A stretch of DNA of 64,000 nucleotides. It comes from Peptococcaceae bacterium (GTDB lineage Bacteria > Bacillota > Peptococcia > DRI-13 > PHAD01). Below are positions 1-9,280 of the stretch, one piece after another. A program made the translations under genes and the position numbers. Numbering within the stretch: position 1 is the first letter of the stretch; each line of letters starts with the position of its first letter. Where the stretch lies: contig JANLFJ010000013.1 of assembly GCA_024655825.1 (NCBI GenBank), positions 1-64,000 of the forward strand. Direction: 5' to 3'. The notes under the pieces are model-generated. The model worked only from the letters and a program-made list of their open reading frames with translations. It was not told the origin of the DNA and ran no database searches.

Positions 1-106
1 CGTTCCTTTCAACGCTTGTGCTGTTTGGCCCCCTGAACATAGCAATTAGCTCTTTCAACATTTGCCTGGTTCTATCTGTTTCTGGTATATTTGTGTATAA
101 GAACAC
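1..106 (-). CDS. Possible 5' end of an unidentified gene running off the window
   Basis: An open frame on the minus strand runs from a GTG at 106 to the window edge with no stop (about 35 codons) and is divergent from the phosphoribosyltransferase. The start of the peptide reads VFLYTNIPETDRTRQ. I do not recognise it, and no good ribosome site precedes the GTG. It may be a real N-terminus or chance; only sequence beyond the window can decide. Confidence 0.25.
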   Translation of the reverse strand, partial: MFLYTNIPETDRTRQMLKELIAMFRGPNSTSVERN

Positions 107-135
107 CTCGATTAGCCTTGTGGAGGTGACAAGTT

Positions 136-795
136 TTGTTTAGAAACAGAAATCAGGCCGGCCTGCTCCTGGCCTCCGAAGTCGCCGGGTTAAACCTGGA
201 AAAACCCGTCGTTATAGGTATCCCGCGGGGAGGGGTGGAAGTGGCCGCTCCAATTGCGAAAAAACTCGGAGCACCACTTTATGTGATCCTGCCCAGGAAA
301 ATCGGGGCGCCGCATAATCCCGAGTTTGCCGTGGGCGCCCTGGCCCCGGACCATACGGCGGTCTTCGACGAGGAAACCCTGGATTTACTTGGCCTGACCC
401 CGGCCGCTTTACAACCTGTAATTGAAAAAGAGAAGGAAGAGATCAAAAAAAGGCTCGAACTTTACGGGCGGTGGGGAGTCATTCCTGACCTGGCGGGATG
501 CGACGTTATCCTGGTGGATGACGGCATCGCCACCGGGCAGACCGTTAAAGCCGCGCTTTCCTCTTTGCAAAAGAAAACGGACAACCCGCTCATTCTTGCC
601 GTCCCGGTATTGCCTGAAGATGCGGTTCCCATTTTTACGGCCCTGGCCGGCAGGCTGGTCTTCCTTGAAGCTCCCCGTTATTTCCGGGCTGTGGGGCAGT
701 TTTACGAAGACTTCTCTGACCTGCCTCATGAGACCTTGATCTCGCTGCTCGAAGAAACGAACAGCAAAACGCAAAAAAGCCGTTCGGGTTTATAG
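136..795 (+). CDS. Phosphoribosyltransferase family protein
   Basis: A type I phosphoribosyltransferase fold protein of 219 residues. The PRPP-binding loop is seen as [10 protein letters not shown] at residues 127-136, preceded by the hydrophobic strand and acidic pair usual for the family. An N-terminal [10 protein letters not shown] stretch (about 28-37) is typical of the stand-alone predicted phosphoribosyltransferases found beside hydrolase or dienelactone genes. The true base substrate cannot be read from sequence. The start is a TTG at 136, supported by GGAGGTGA about 8 bases upstream. Its stop overlaps the stop of the convergent phenylacetate-CoA ligase gene by a few bases, so the two genes share their ends with no room for a terminator between them. 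Confidence 0.8.
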   Translation: MFRNRNQAGLLLASEVAGLNLEKPVVIGIPRGGVEVAAPIAKKLGAPLYVILPRKIGAPHNPEFAVGALAPDHTAVFDEETLDLLGLTPAALQPVIEKEKEEIKKRLELYGRWGVIPDLAGCDVILVDDGIATGQTVKAALSSLQKKTDNPLILAVPVLPEDAVPIFTALAGRLVFLEAPRYFRAVGQFYEDFSDLPHETLISLLEETNSKTQKSRSGL

Positions 796-2088
796 CTCGC
801 GCTTGTCGACAACCCGTTTAGCCTTGCCCTCGCTGCGAGGGATTGTGCGCGGCTCCACCAGCTTGATGCGCGCCGCTATTCCCAGGACACTGCTGATGCG
901 CGAGCGCAGCCTGTTTTCAATGTCCTCCAGGTCCTTAACCTTATCTTTAAACATCTGCGCGGAAACCTCAACCCAGATCTCCAGGTCATCCATAACGTTT
1001 TTCCTGTCAACCACCAGCAGATAATGAGGTTCGGTTTCTCCAAATTCCAGGAGCACGCTTTCAACCTGGGAGGGGAACACATTAACGCCCCGGATAATCA
1101 GCATGTCATCGCTGCGGCCCGTTACCCGGCACATTCTCACATGTGTCCGCCCGCAGGCGCATTTTTCAGGCTTGAGATAAGTGATGTCCCTGGTCCGGTA
1201 CCGGACGATGGGAAAAGCCTCTTTGGTTATGGAGGTAAGAACAAGCTCGCCCTGTTCCCCGAAGGGAAGGGGTTCTTTCGTCTCGGGGTCAATAATCTCG
1301 GCAATAAAATGGTCTTCAAAAATGTGCATCCCTTGCTGGGCCGGGCATTCCATCGCCACCCCCGGTCCGAGCACCTCGCTTAAACCGTAAATATCAAGAG
1401 CCTTAATATCAAGTTTTGCTTCCAATTGTTGTCGCATGCGCTCCGTCCACGGTTCGGCGCCAAAGATGCCGGCCTTTAGAGGAAGTTTCTGGAAATCGAT
1501 CCCCTGGTTTTGGCCCTCTTCGGCGAGCAGCAAGGCGTAAGAGGGAGTGCAGCACAAAATGGTGGCGCCGAAATCCTGCATCAGCATGAGCTGGCGGGCG
1601 GTATTGCCGCCGGAAACCGGCACCACCGTGGCGCCAAGCAGTTCGGCCCCGTAATGAAGTCCCAGTCCCCCGGTAAAAAGGCCATAACCATAGGCGTTCT
1701 GGACAATGTCGCCTTTTGTCCCTCCCGCCATGGCCAGGGCCCGGGCTATCAGGTTGGCCCACGTGTTAATATCGTTCCTGGTGTAGCCTACCACGGTCGG
1801 CTTGCCTGTAGTCCCGGACGAAGCGTGTACCCTTACGACCTCTTCAAGGGGCACTGCAAATAGACCGAAAGGATAGTTGTCCCGCAGGTCCGTTTTCTCC
1901 GTAAACGGTAGTTTCGTCAAGTCATCAAGCGAGCGTATGTCGCCAGGCGCAATTCCCTTCTCTTCAAAAGCCCGGCGGTAAAAAGGAACATTCTGGTAGA
2001 CTCTTTCCACCGTGGCTCGCAATCTCCGCCCCTGCAGTTCAGCCAGCCTGTCACGCGACATGGTTTCGTATTCTTGCTCCCAGTACAT
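790..2088 (-). CDS. paaK: Phenylacetate-CoA ligase (aryl-acetate:CoA ligase)
   Basis: An AMP-forming ligase of 432 residues, the normal PaaK length, which activates phenylacetate or a related aryl acetate to its CoA thioester with ATP. The ATP loop SSGTTGKP is at residues 90-97, and the C-terminal domain has the YRTRD and [11 protein letters not shown] motifs of this family. The ATG at 2088 is preferred because AAAGGAGAG lies 6 bases before it; a longer frame upstream runs into the T-box leader and should not be used. The gene stands alone behind that leader and follows the activator gene and biosynthetic operon on the same strand. In anaerobes such ligases usually finish the oxidation of Phe through phenylpyruvate and phenylacetate. 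Which aryl acid is used here is inferred, not shown. Confidence 0.88.
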   Translation of the reverse strand: MYWEQEYETMSRDRLAELQGRRLRATVERVYQNVPFYRRAFEEKGIAPGDIRSLDDLTKLPFTEKTDLRDNYPFGLFAVPLEEVVRVHASSGTTGKPTVVGYTRNDINTWANLIARALAMAGGTKGDIVQNAYGYGLFTGGLGLHYGAELLGATVVPVSGGNTARQLMLMQDFGATILCCTPSYALLLAEEGQNQGIDFQKLPLKAGIFGAEPWTERMRQQLEAKLDIKALDIYGLSEVLGPGVAMECPAQQGMHIFEDHFIAEIIDPETKEPLPFGEQGELVLTSITKEAFPIVRYRTRDITYLKPEKCACGRTHVRMCRVTGRSDDMLIIRGVNVFPSQVESVLLEFGETEPHYLLVVDRKNVMDDLEIWVEVSAQMFKDKVKDLEDIENRLRSRISSVLGIAARIKLVEPRTIPRSEGKAKRVVDKREL

Positions 2089-2119
2089 AAAGCTCTCTCC
2101 TTTCCTCAGATTATAAAGT

Positions 2120-2420
2120 GATAAAACAAAAAAACTTTTCATCCAGGCAAGGGACGAAAAGCCGTTCGCGGTACCACCCTTTTTGGTCCAAAAAAGACCC
2201 ACTCAACTTTGGGTATGGAAATTCAAGTTTCCTCTTACCCCTCCCTTTTAACGGCGGAAGCACCCGGCCGGACCTACTTGCGCTGCGGTTTCAACCCGGC
2301 GGCTCCGGGGAGAACTTCAACGGTCTTGCCTTGGAAGCGCTTCCAGTCTGCGGCGCTTCCTCCCTGAAAAAGCAGCACCGTCCACTTTCCCCATCATCGC
2401 CTTATAACATGTGACGTCAA
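2120..2420 (-). ncRNA. T-box leader, Phe (UUC) specifier, for paaK
   Basis: The minus strand carries the T-box signature GGGTGGTACCGCG (2167-2179), followed by CGTCCCTT and a run of seven T (2128-2134), as in the antiterminator/terminator switch of T-box riboswitches. Upstream is a Stem I: GGGGA at its base pairs with TCCCC, and GACGGT pairs with ACCGTT. The specifier-loop strand between these reads GAAG-UUC, placing the specifier at 2312-2314, a Phe codon. A Phe specifier fits the gene downstream, paaK. By family knowledge, uncharged tRNA(Phe) would allow readthrough. The boundary and the exact specifier frame are read by eye. Confidence 0.88.
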
Positions 2421-2424
2421 AGTA

Positions 2425-2453
2425 ATTCTACCAGCACACAGCAAAAAGATCAA
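2425..2453 (-). promoter_or_regulatory. Sigma-A promoter of the T-box-paaK transcript
   Basis: The minus strand shows TTGATC (2448-2453) and TAGAAT (2425-2430) separated by exactly 17 bases, just upstream of the start of Stem I of the T-box. It is a good housekeeping promoter match and shows that paaK is transcribed separately from the activator gene. Confidence 0.7.
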
Positions 2454-2476
2454 CAAATTTAATCTGTATTTTGTTT

Positions 2477-4447
2477 TTAATATTCAAGGCCATATTTCAT
2501 TATTTTGCTGTACAAGGTGTTCCTGGAAACTCCCAGCATCTTAGCCGCCTTGCTGATGTTTCCCCGGCAGTGCGCAAGTCCCGCGGCAATGGCTTCCCTT
2601 TCTGCCTGCTCAAGCGATACAACCTGGGACGAGGAATGAGGCCCCTTATTTTTTGCCAGCAGGTTCTTCGGAAGGTGATGCGGCATGATAACACTGCCCT
2701 CGGCAAAGGCAATCGCCCTTTCCAGGGTGTTTTCCAGTTCGCGCACGTTGCCCGGCCAGCTGTAGTTTAACAGTATTTCCATGGTGCCGGCATCCAGCGT
2801 GTATTTCGTATTGTGGCGCTTCGAGAACTCATGCAGGAAGTGGGCTACAAGCTCGGGAATGTCACTGCTGCGTTGGGATAAAAGAGGCAAATAAATCGTA
2901 AGGACATTAAGGCGCCAGTACAGGTCCTTCCGGAACGTTTCTTCCGACATTTCCCGGTGAAGGTCTTTGTTGGTGGCCGCTATCACCCTAATATCCACCG
3001 CTATTGTTTTGTTTCCGCCAACCCGGGTAACCTCCCTCTCTTGCAAGACCCTGAGGAGTTTGACCTGCATATCGAAGGGCATTTCGGCTATCTCGTCAAG
3101 GAAGATTGTGCCTCCCGTGGCCATTTCGAACTTGCCCGGCCTTCCGTCCTGCTTGGCCCCTGTAAAAGCTCCTCCTTCATAACCGAACAATTCACTCTCG
3201 ATCAATTCCCGGGGAATAGCCCCGCAGTTTATGGCAATAAACGGCCCCCCGGCCCGTGGACTGGCATTGTGAATGGCCTGGGCAAACAGTTCTTTGCCCG
3301 TACCGCTGTCTCCTATGATCAGCACATTGGACATGCTCTTGGCTGCAATGCGGGCCAGGCGCTTAGCCTCAACCATCTCCCTGCTGGAGCCGATGATGTT
3401 ATCGAAGGTGAAACGAGCCTGGGCGCCCACCATCTGGTTTACCAGGTGTTTAACCTGCTTAATCTCGCGAAACACGTCCACCACTCCGTCTATTTGGCCG
3501 TCTTCTCCCCTGATCGGGACAGCGCTTTTAAAGAAATGCAGCCGGCCCCGCTTGGAGTTGATAATAAACTCTTTGTCCACGTACCCTTCACCGGTGCGAA
3601 GCACGTCAAGGATGACCGGCCGGAAATCGACCACTTCCGTAACATGCTTCCCGATGGCTTCACCAGGGTCAGTAAACAGTATCTTTCCTGCGCTCTTGTT
3701 CATGCAGGTGACATACCCTTTGCTGTCAACCGCGAGAATACCTTCGGAAACCGCCTCAATTACTGCCTTGTAGTATTTATTGCTTACCAGCAGCTTTTCT
3801 GACGTCTCCAAAACCTGCAGCTGGTTCCTTATGGCAAGCTCAGCGGCAACCAGCATGCCGAGGGTATGGGAGTAAACCTTCTCTGAACTTCCCATGATGC
3901 TCAACACCGCTGTTATGTTTCCCCGGGGATCCCTTATCGGCACGGCTGAACTGGTCCATTTTTTTTGCCTTAAACAATAATGTTCATCACCTTTTATCTG
4001 GATGACTTTTCCCTCGGCCAGGACAACCCCAACCGCGGTTGTACCGACATTTTTTTCGCTCCAGTTCGACCCGGTTTTAAAATTGGTTCCCAGCCTCAAC
4101 TCTTCCAGTTCTTCCTTGTCCCCTAAAATGTATAAAATATTAGCCTTTTCATCACATAAAAATACTACAAACCCTGAACCTTTTACTATTTTGTAAATAT
4201 TTTTAATATAAGGAACAGATGTATTTATTATTACGCTTTTTTCTTCAAGTCTTGTATAGAGTTCCTCCCGGGTAAGGACGCTTTGGGATTCCCCGCCCAG
4301 GGGATTGACATTAAGAACCTTGCACCTTTGCCAGGACGCTAAGATACAGGACCTGATTTTTTGCGGTTCATTGCCGTTCCGGATAAAACTCTCCCACTCG
4401 CGGAAAGATTCAGTTTTGTCGTTCAACAAAGAAATATTTAAAGACAC
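2477..4447 (-). CDS. Sigma-54-dependent activator 1 (GAF-PAS-AAA-Fis)
   Basis: An enhancer-binding protein of 656 residues. In order it has an N-terminal GAF-like sensor (about 60-205, with the GDEHYC motif seen in AcoR-type regulators), a PAS domain (about 225-320), a sigma-54 AAA+ domain (Walker A GDSGTGKE 379-386, the sigma-54 contact loop GAFTGA 426-431), and a Fis-type helix-turn-helix at the C-terminus. The GTG at 4447 is chosen because GAGGGAG lies 8 bases before it and the resulting N-terminus matches the two paralogs at 46114-48078 and 60230-62200. It is placed at the distal end of the biosynthetic operon after a 127-base gap, so it is the best candidate for the activator of the promoter at 24909. 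The effector is unknown. Confidence 0.92.
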   Translation of the reverse strand: MSLNISLLNDKTESFREWESFIRNGNEPQKIRSCILASWQRCKVLNVNPLGGESQSVLTREELYTRLEEKSVIINTSVPYIKNIYKIVKGSGFVVFLCDEKANILYILGDKEELEELRLGTNFKTGSNWSEKNVGTTAVGVVLAEGKVIQIKGDEHYCLRQKKWTSSAVPIRDPRGNITAVLSIMGSSEKVYSHTLGMLVAAELAIRNQLQVLETSEKLLVSNKYYKAVIEAVSEGILAVDSKGYVTCMNKSAGKILFTDPGEAIGKHVTEVVDFRPVILDVLRTGEGYVDKEFIINSKRGRLHFFKSAVPIRGEDGQIDGVVDVFREIKQVKHLVNQMVGAQARFTFDNIIGSSREMVEAKRLARIAAKSMSNVLIIGDSGTGKELFAQAIHNASPRAGGPFIAINCGAIPRELIESELFGYEGGAFTGAKQDGRPGKFEMATGGTIFLDEIAEMPFDMQVKLLRVLQEREVTRVGGNKTIAVDIRVIAATNKDLHREMSEETFRKDLYWRLNVLTIYLPLLSQRSSDIPELVAHFLHEFSKRHNTKYTLDAGTMEILLNYSWPGNVRELENTLERAIAFAEGSVIMPHHLPKNLLAKNKGPHSSSQVVSLEQAEREAIAAGLAHCRGNISKAAKMLGVSRNTLYSKIMKYGLEY

Positions 4448-4574
4448 CTTGATTACTCCCTCTCTATAAAACTCTCCTCGTGTCTCTTCAAGTATTATAT
4501 ACACCGCTATTACTATTCTTCTCTACAAATTTACAAATTCCTTCTACAATTTACATGTTTATGAAATTTAATGT

Positions 4575-6518
4575 TTATTTTTCCATCGCCTCCGCGATAC
4601 CCGCGAGGTCGAGTTCTTCAAGTTTTTTCCTGGTGGGAATCGAGGTAACCGGGTCCCAACCCCTGTATTCATAATACTCGTCCAGCAGCCTGTCGAAAAA
4701 ATCGCGCGCCTTCATGCCTTCGCCGGGGCCGGACCGGATGGGTTCGTCCATCCACCTTGGGCAAAGGGTGTCATCCGAACGTCGCAATCCCACCCTAACA
4801 TTGAAAGCCTTTTCCACGTTGTAAGCCCTCTCGGCGGCGAGCAGCAGCCCGTTTTCCGTCATGTCCATGCCGGTAATCGCCGCATAGGCTTCCGCCAGCA
4901 TATCCAGGGGATATATCGCCGACGAGGCCCTGAACATGCAAATTCCGAGGCAGTTGAACACCGAAATGTAGTTTTCAGCCGCGGCAGCAGCCTTGCCTTT
5001 TAGGTCGGGAACATGCTTTATACCGGCGTCCTTTTTCCCGAACCACCGTAGCGACACGTCCTCTCTCCCCGTTTTATCTATAAAATTAAACCCTTTCATC
5101 ACGTCGCACCCGCGCGTGTTGGTGGCAGCCATCACGCACCAGATAGGGAACGGCCTAACCTCTTCCGGAACCACCATTCCTCCCTTGCCGGCCATTGAAT
5201 AACGCCTTGCGCAAGCGCCCGTCTGCGCCTCGATAAACTCACATAATTTTCCGGTGCTGTAAGAACACATCCGCCCAAGTGTGTTTTCCTGCAGGGCAAT
5301 CGATTCGATGATTTTTACCACCGCTTCGGCACTGCCCCACTCGAGCGCCAGTTCTTCTCCGAACCATTCTTTCACCTGTTGTTCATTGATGATGCCCCGC
5401 TGCCGGAGTTCCATCAAAAAAGGGATGATTCCACCGATTTCTTCATAGTCCAGGCCGTATTTATTGCACAGGTCGCCCAGGAACAGGATCGCCGGGTAAT
5501 CATGGATGTCGCAGGCCATGCCGAATGAACCAACCGTGATGTATTCCGGACTGTATCCTTTAAAGCCCGGTATCTTCCGGGCAAAGGGCGTTTCATTTCC
5601 CCTGACTTCACAGGTTGAACCGCAGCCGAAAGTGCATCCCGGCGAGCAGGAAATGTCGCGGAGCTTTAAGTTTTCTATATACCAGTCGGCGCTTATCTTG
5701 GCAATGTTCTCGTCAGCAGTTTTCGTAAACTGGTTATTGCGGAAGGCGTTGCCGTTAATTGTATTGTAGTAGGCTACACCCATGGTTGAACCGATCTTTT
5801 TCCACCGATCAATACCCGCGCTGTTATTTATGACCTGATATATTTTTTCTGCGGCATTCAAGGCCGCCTTCTTATCATATACATCAATACCCCTGCTGCC
5901 CAAAGCAACTATTGCCTTGAGGTTTTTGCTCCCGGCAACGCATCCTCCGCCCGCGCGAGCGGCGGCCCGGTGGTGCGTCACGATTAAGGAAGCATACCTT
6001 ACGCCGTTCTCTCCGGCCGGCCCGATGCACACAATACCCGCCTCATCCGGAACCCCTCCGGCATACAATGCCTCGATGGTCTCATCCGTGGTCAGTCCCC
6101 ATAAACAGCGGGCGTCCCTGATCTCAATCTTCGCGTTTTCAATATAAATGTACACCGGCCAAGGAGCCCTTCCCGTTATCACCAGGTAGTCTATCCCCGC
6201 CCACCTGAGCTGCGCCCCGAAAGTGCCTCCGCTGGTGGTATCGCCAAAAAAGCCTGTGAGCGGGGACTTGAAGGTGAATTTCGTTTTTGTGCCGAAACAT
6301 GTCGCCGTCCCGCCCAACGGCCCGACGCCGACAATCAGGACATTGTCCTCATCCAGGGGGTCTACCCGCGGGTCAACCTTTAAAAAATGTTCCCACAGCA
6401 GCCAGTCATTTATGCCCATCCCGCCGATGAATTTTTTCGCCAGGGCGGGATCGACCGGCTCCCGCTCAATCGTCCCGGAGCTCAAATCAATCCTTGCCAT
6501 ATCGCCGTACCCGAACAT
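4575..6518 (-). CDS. Aldehyde:ferredoxin oxidoreductase (tungsten/molybdenum pterin enzyme)
   Basis: An AOR-family enzyme of 647 residues that interconverts aldehydes and carboxylic acids with low-potential electrons. Seen are the N-terminal DLSSG and FIGGMGI motifs, the pterin-binding RAGGG-type segment followed by GSKNLKAI (188-203), and a cluster-ligand motif at C291, C295 and C299. This is CX3CX3C, whereas characterised AORs have CX2CX3C. A late Cys in LGIC is the likely fourth ligand. The start has GAGGTGA before it. It is the last enzyme of the 19-gene operon and lies 27 bases after the polyferredoxin gene, its probable electron partner. It could reduce a cluster-made acid to an aldehyde, or oxidise an arylacetaldehyde to feed PaaK; the direction is not decidable. 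Confidence 0.88.
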   Translation of the reverse strand: MFGYGDMARIDLSSGTIEREPVDPALAKKFIGGMGINDWLLWEHFLKVDPRVDPLDEDNVLIVGVGPLGGTATCFGTKTKFTFKSPLTGFFGDTTSGGTFGAQLRWAGIDYLVITGRAPWPVYIYIENAKIEIRDARCLWGLTTDETIEALYAGGVPDEAGIVCIGPAGENGVRYASLIVTHHRAAARAGGGCVAGSKNLKAIVALGSRGIDVYDKKAALNAAEKIYQVINNSAGIDRWKKIGSTMGVAYYNTINGNAFRNNQFTKTADENIAKISADWYIENLKLRDISCSPGCTFGCGSTCEVRGNETPFARKIPGFKGYSPEYITVGSFGMACDIHDYPAILFLGDLCNKYGLDYEEIGGIIPFLMELRQRGIINEQQVKEWFGEELALEWGSAEAVVKIIESIALQENTLGRMCSYSTGKLCEFIEAQTGACARRYSMAGKGGMVVPEEVRPFPIWCVMAATNTRGCDVMKGFNFIDKTGREDVSLRWFGKKDAGIKHVPDLKGKAAAAAENYISVFNCLGICMFRASSAIYPLDMLAEAYAAITGMDMTENGLLLAAERAYNVEKAFNVRVGLRRSDDTLCPRWMDEPIRSGPGEGMKARDFFDRLLDEYYEYRGWDPVTSIPTRKKLEELDLAGIAEAMEK

Positions 6519-6545
6519 CGATAAATCACCTCGCCTTTTGCCGAT

Positions 6546-6989
6546 TCAATAGTAATTGAGGGCCTGTTCTCCCTCTTGGTTATTCATCAAGGGGCTGCTT
6601 TTTTCCGGCCTTGGGGAGCAAAGCCTCACACAGACCGGGTTCCCGCCGCACAGGTCGCACTTCAATATATACCCTTTTTCGGCGATATAAATCGCCTTGA
6701 ACGGGCAGGCCTTTACGCATTCATAACACCTGGCGCATTTATCCCTGTCGTAAACAACAACACCCGTCTCCCGGTTAAAGGCAAGAGCCCCAGCAGCACA
6801 GGCTTCAAGGCATTTCGGCCGGGAACAATTGCGGCAAGTATTGGGACTGTACGTGTTCGTTTTCTGGTCGTAGATAACCCTTATCCTTGCCAGGGACGGG
6901 TTGAATTGCCCTTCATTGTACAGCGAGCACGCCAGTTCGCACTGCCGGCAGCCTATGCATAAATTCTCTTTAACGTTTAACTTTTTCAT
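6546..6989 (-). CDS. Four-cluster ferredoxin-like electron-transfer subunit
   Basis: A 147-residue iron-sulfur protein with sixteen or so cysteines in ferredoxin patterns: CIGCRQCELAC near the N-terminus, CRNCSRPKCLEAC, CARCYECVKACP, and a C-terminal CDLCGGNPVCVRLC. This suggests four [4Fe-4S] clusters, as in HycB/AorA-type subunits that wire AOR-family enzymes to ferredoxin or another carrier. It lies 24 bases after the DAHP synthase gene and directly before the AOR gene, so a two-subunit aldehyde oxidoreductase is the natural reading. A BamC-like role was considered, but no Bam cluster partners are present. Confidence 0.88.
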   Translation of the reverse strand: MKKLNVKENLCIGCRQCELACSLYNEGQFNPSLARIRVIYDQKTNTYSPNTCRNCSRPKCLEACAAGALAFNRETGVVVYDRDKCARCYECVKACPFKAIYIAEKGYILKCDLCGGNPVCVRLCSPRPEKSSPLMNNQEGEQALNYY

Positions 6990-7013
6990 AATGATCGCTT
7001 CTCCCGGTTGTTG

Positions 7014-8075
7014 TTAATACTCTCTTTTCCGCACGAAGTTCAGCATTTCTTCAAATTCGCCGATGCTCAACTGCTGCTTGCTGTCGGAAAGCGCAAGTTC
7101 GGGGTAAGGGTGCACTTCCACCATCAGGCCGTCGGCCCCGGCCGATAAAGCGGCCGAAGCCATATGATTGACAATGTCTTTTCTTCCCAAGGAGTGACTT
7201 AAATCCACTACTATCGGTAAATGGGTTTCCTTTTTGATAATCGGTATCGACGACAGGTCCAGCGTGTTCCGGGTCTTTGTTTCAAACGTGCGGATTCCGC
7301 GTTCGCACATGATGACCTTTTTATTACCTCGCAAAACAATATACTCAGCCGCATACAAAAACTCCTGGATTGTGGCGTTCAGCCCGCGTTTCAGCAAAAC
7401 CGGGCAATTGCTCTGTCCCACTTCTTTTAACAGCTCGTAGTTGTACATATTCCTCGCGCCTATCTGTAATACATCCGCGTATTCAGCGACGAGTTCGACA
7501 TCCCTTGTATCCACGACCTCCGTAACGGTATAAAGATCATATTTTTTAGCCACATCATGGAGTATTTTCAGGCCTTCCGCCCTCAACCCCTGGAAATCGT
7601 AGGGCGATGTCCTGGGCTTATAAGCGCCTCCCCTCAGAAAACCGATGCCTTTCTCTTTTAACACGCCAGCAACTGTTTCCAGGTATTCCGGTTTTTCCAC
7701 GGCGCAGGGACCAGCAATTATTACCGCTTCCTTGCTGTCCAAATTGAACATTTCCTGGATGCTGTCGAACTTCTCCGGCGAACCGCTGCTGATCAGCAGT
7801 TTCCTTTCCCGGCTCATGCCCATATACTTGAGGGAAGCGGCAAAAACCATATTAAATATTTCCTTGACTAGCTCATTGTTTAAAGGTCCCCGGTTATTCC
7901 TCAAGATCTTTTCAGTCATCTCCGCTTCACGCTCTGCGTCGAAGTACTCCATGCCTTTCTGGTCCTTGAGGTCCACTATCTCTTTTAACAGGCTCGTTCT
8001 CTTGTTAAGCAAATCCAGTATTGATAAATTGATGTCGTCAATTTCCTCCCGCAAGGCTTTTAATTCCCTGGCCAT
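7014..8075 (-). CDS. aroF: Bifunctional chorismate mutase / DAHP synthase
   Basis: A 353-residue fusion. The first about 85 residues are an AroQ-type chorismate mutase (helical, with LREEIDDIN and LLNKRTSLLKEI), and the rest is a type I-beta 3-deoxy-D-arabino-heptulosonate 7-phosphate synthase (GPCAVE, RGGAYKPRTSPYDFQG, QIGARNMYN, LLKRG, DLSHSLGRKD). It catalyses both entry into the shikimate pathway and the chorismate-to-prephenate step. No other shikimate gene is nearby. Being embedded in the operon with a prephenate decarboxylase-like gene suggests a pathway-dedicated copy that raises prephenate for the cluster. In housekeeping copies the mutase domain often serves as an allosteric sensor for prephenate or chorismate; whether that holds here is unknown. 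Confidence 0.92.
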   Translation of the reverse strand: MARELKALREEIDDINLSILDLLNKRTSLLKEIVDLKDQKGMEYFDAEREAEMTEKILRNNRGPLNNELVKEIFNMVFAASLKYMGMSRERKLLISSGSPEKFDSIQEMFNLDSKEAVIIAGPCAVEKPEYLETVAGVLKEKGIGFLRGGAYKPRTSPYDFQGLRAEGLKILHDVAKKYDLYTVTEVVDTRDVELVAEYADVLQIGARNMYNYELLKEVGQSNCPVLLKRGLNATIQEFLYAAEYIVLRGNKKVIMCERGIRTFETKTRNTLDLSSIPIIKKETHLPIVVDLSHSLGRKDIVNHMASAALSAGADGLMVEVHPYPELALSDSKQQLSIGEFEEMLNFVRKREY

Positions 8076-8103
8076 TTATCTCTACCTCCGTTCTTTTAAA
8101 ATG

Positions 8104-9243
8104 TTACCTCAGTAATTCGCGGGCAATGATGTTTTTTTGGATCTGGTTGGTGCCTTCATATATCTGCGTTATTTTTGCGTCCCTCATCCTTTTTTCGACA
8201 GGGTATTCTTTCAAATAACCGTAGCCGCCCAGGATTTGCACCGCATCCACCGTAACCTTCATCGCCATGTCCGACGCCACCGCCTTAGCCATCGCCGCCT
8301 CTTTTGATATGCTGTCCGCACCGCTGTCGATATGCCTGCATGCCTGGTAGAGCAGGCACCTGGCGGCTTCTATCTGCATGGCCATGTCCGCCAGCATGTG
8401 TTGAACGGCCTGGAAGGAAAAGATCGGCTGTCCAAATTGCCTTCTCTCTTTTGAATACTTGAGAGCTTCTTCAAAAGCGCCCTGGGCAATACCTACCGCC
8501 TGCGCGGCGATCCCCGGCCTCGTCCTGTCCAAGGTCCTCATGGCGATTATAAAGCCCATGCCTTCCGCGGCCAGCAGGTTTTCTTTCGGTATCCTGCAGT
8601 AGTCAAAGACCAGGCCCCTTGTGGTCGAGGCCCTTACCCCCAGTTTGTCCTCCTTTTTCCCGAAAGAAAAACCCGGGGTGTCTTTTTCCACAATAAAGGC
8701 CGACAGGCCCATAGCCCCTTTGCTTCTGTCCGTGGAGGCGAAAATGACATAAACATCCGCTTCACCGGCATTGGTGATCATTTGTTTTGTCCCGTTGATT
8801 ACATAGTGCTGGCCGTCTAAAACCGCCCTGGTTTCCGTGCCGGCAATGTCGCTGCCGGCATTGGCCTCGGTCAGCCCAAAGGCGGCCAGTTTTTCCCCCG
8901 AAGCCAGAGCGGGAAGATATTTCGCTTTTTGCTCCGGGCTCCCAAAGAGTATGATGGGGATGGTTCCCACCGCGCTGCCGTTGTAAATCAAGGCAATCCC
9001 GCCGCAGGCCTTGCTTAATTCTTCAACCACCAGGGCCAGTTCAAAAATACCGCCTCCCAGGCCGCCGTATTGTTCTTCGATATAGACCCCGCATAAATCG
9101 GAACCGGCAAGCGCCTTAATAACTTCGTGCGGAAACCTCTCCTCCTCGTCACACTGCGCGGCGACCGGCGCTATTATTTCCCGGGCAATCCTGCCCGCGA
9201 TCTTTTTTATCATTTGCTGCTCTTCTGTTAAGAAATAATCCAT
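8104..9243 (-). CDS. Acyl-CoA dehydrogenase 1
   Basis: A 379-residue FAD-dependent acyl-CoA dehydrogenase of the butyryl-CoA dehydrogenase type. It has the FAD/substrate signature FGLTEANAGSD and, near the C-terminus, IYEGTNQIQ, whose Glu is the usual catalytic base. The ATG at 9243 is chosen because GGGGGGATAAAG lies just before it; a longer frame would run into etfA. EtfA and EtfB are directly upstream in the same operon, so electrons should pass to this flavoprotein pair. In a biosynthetic operon the likely job is an alpha,beta-desaturation (or its reverse) on a CoA- or ACP-bound intermediate. Confidence 0.9.
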   Translation of the reverse strand: MDYFLTEEQQMIKKIAGRIAREIIAPVAAQCDEEERFPHEVIKALAGSDLCGVYIEEQYGGLGGGIFELALVVEELSKACGGIALIYNGSAVGTIPIILFGSPEQKAKYLPALASGEKLAAFGLTEANAGSDIAGTETRAVLDGQHYVINGTKQMITNAGEADVYVIFASTDRSKGAMGLSAFIVEKDTPGFSFGKKEDKLGVRASTTRGLVFDYCRIPKENLLAAEGMGFIIAMRTLDRTRPGIAAQAVGIAQGAFEEALKYSKERRQFGQPIFSFQAVQHMLADMAMQIEAARCLLYQACRHIDSGADSISKEAAMAKAVASDMAMKVTVDAVQILGGYGYLKEYPVEKRMRDAKITQIYEGTNQIQKNIIARELLR

Positions 9244-9280
9244 GACTTTATCCCCCCGTATGGTATTGGTTTGGTTCCCA

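Noticed and set aside
2089-2202. N-terminal extension of paaK
   Set aside because: It would translate through the T-box terminator; the ATG at 2088 has a proper ribosome site and gives the family length.
2118-2414. A plus-strand frame of 98 codons
   Set aside because: It lies across the T-box leader, which explains the sequence fully on the other strand.
4575-6989. BamBC-type benzoyl-CoA reductase core
   Set aside because: Both AOR-family and polyferredoxin genes fit, but none of the other Bam subunits or ring-opening genes is present.
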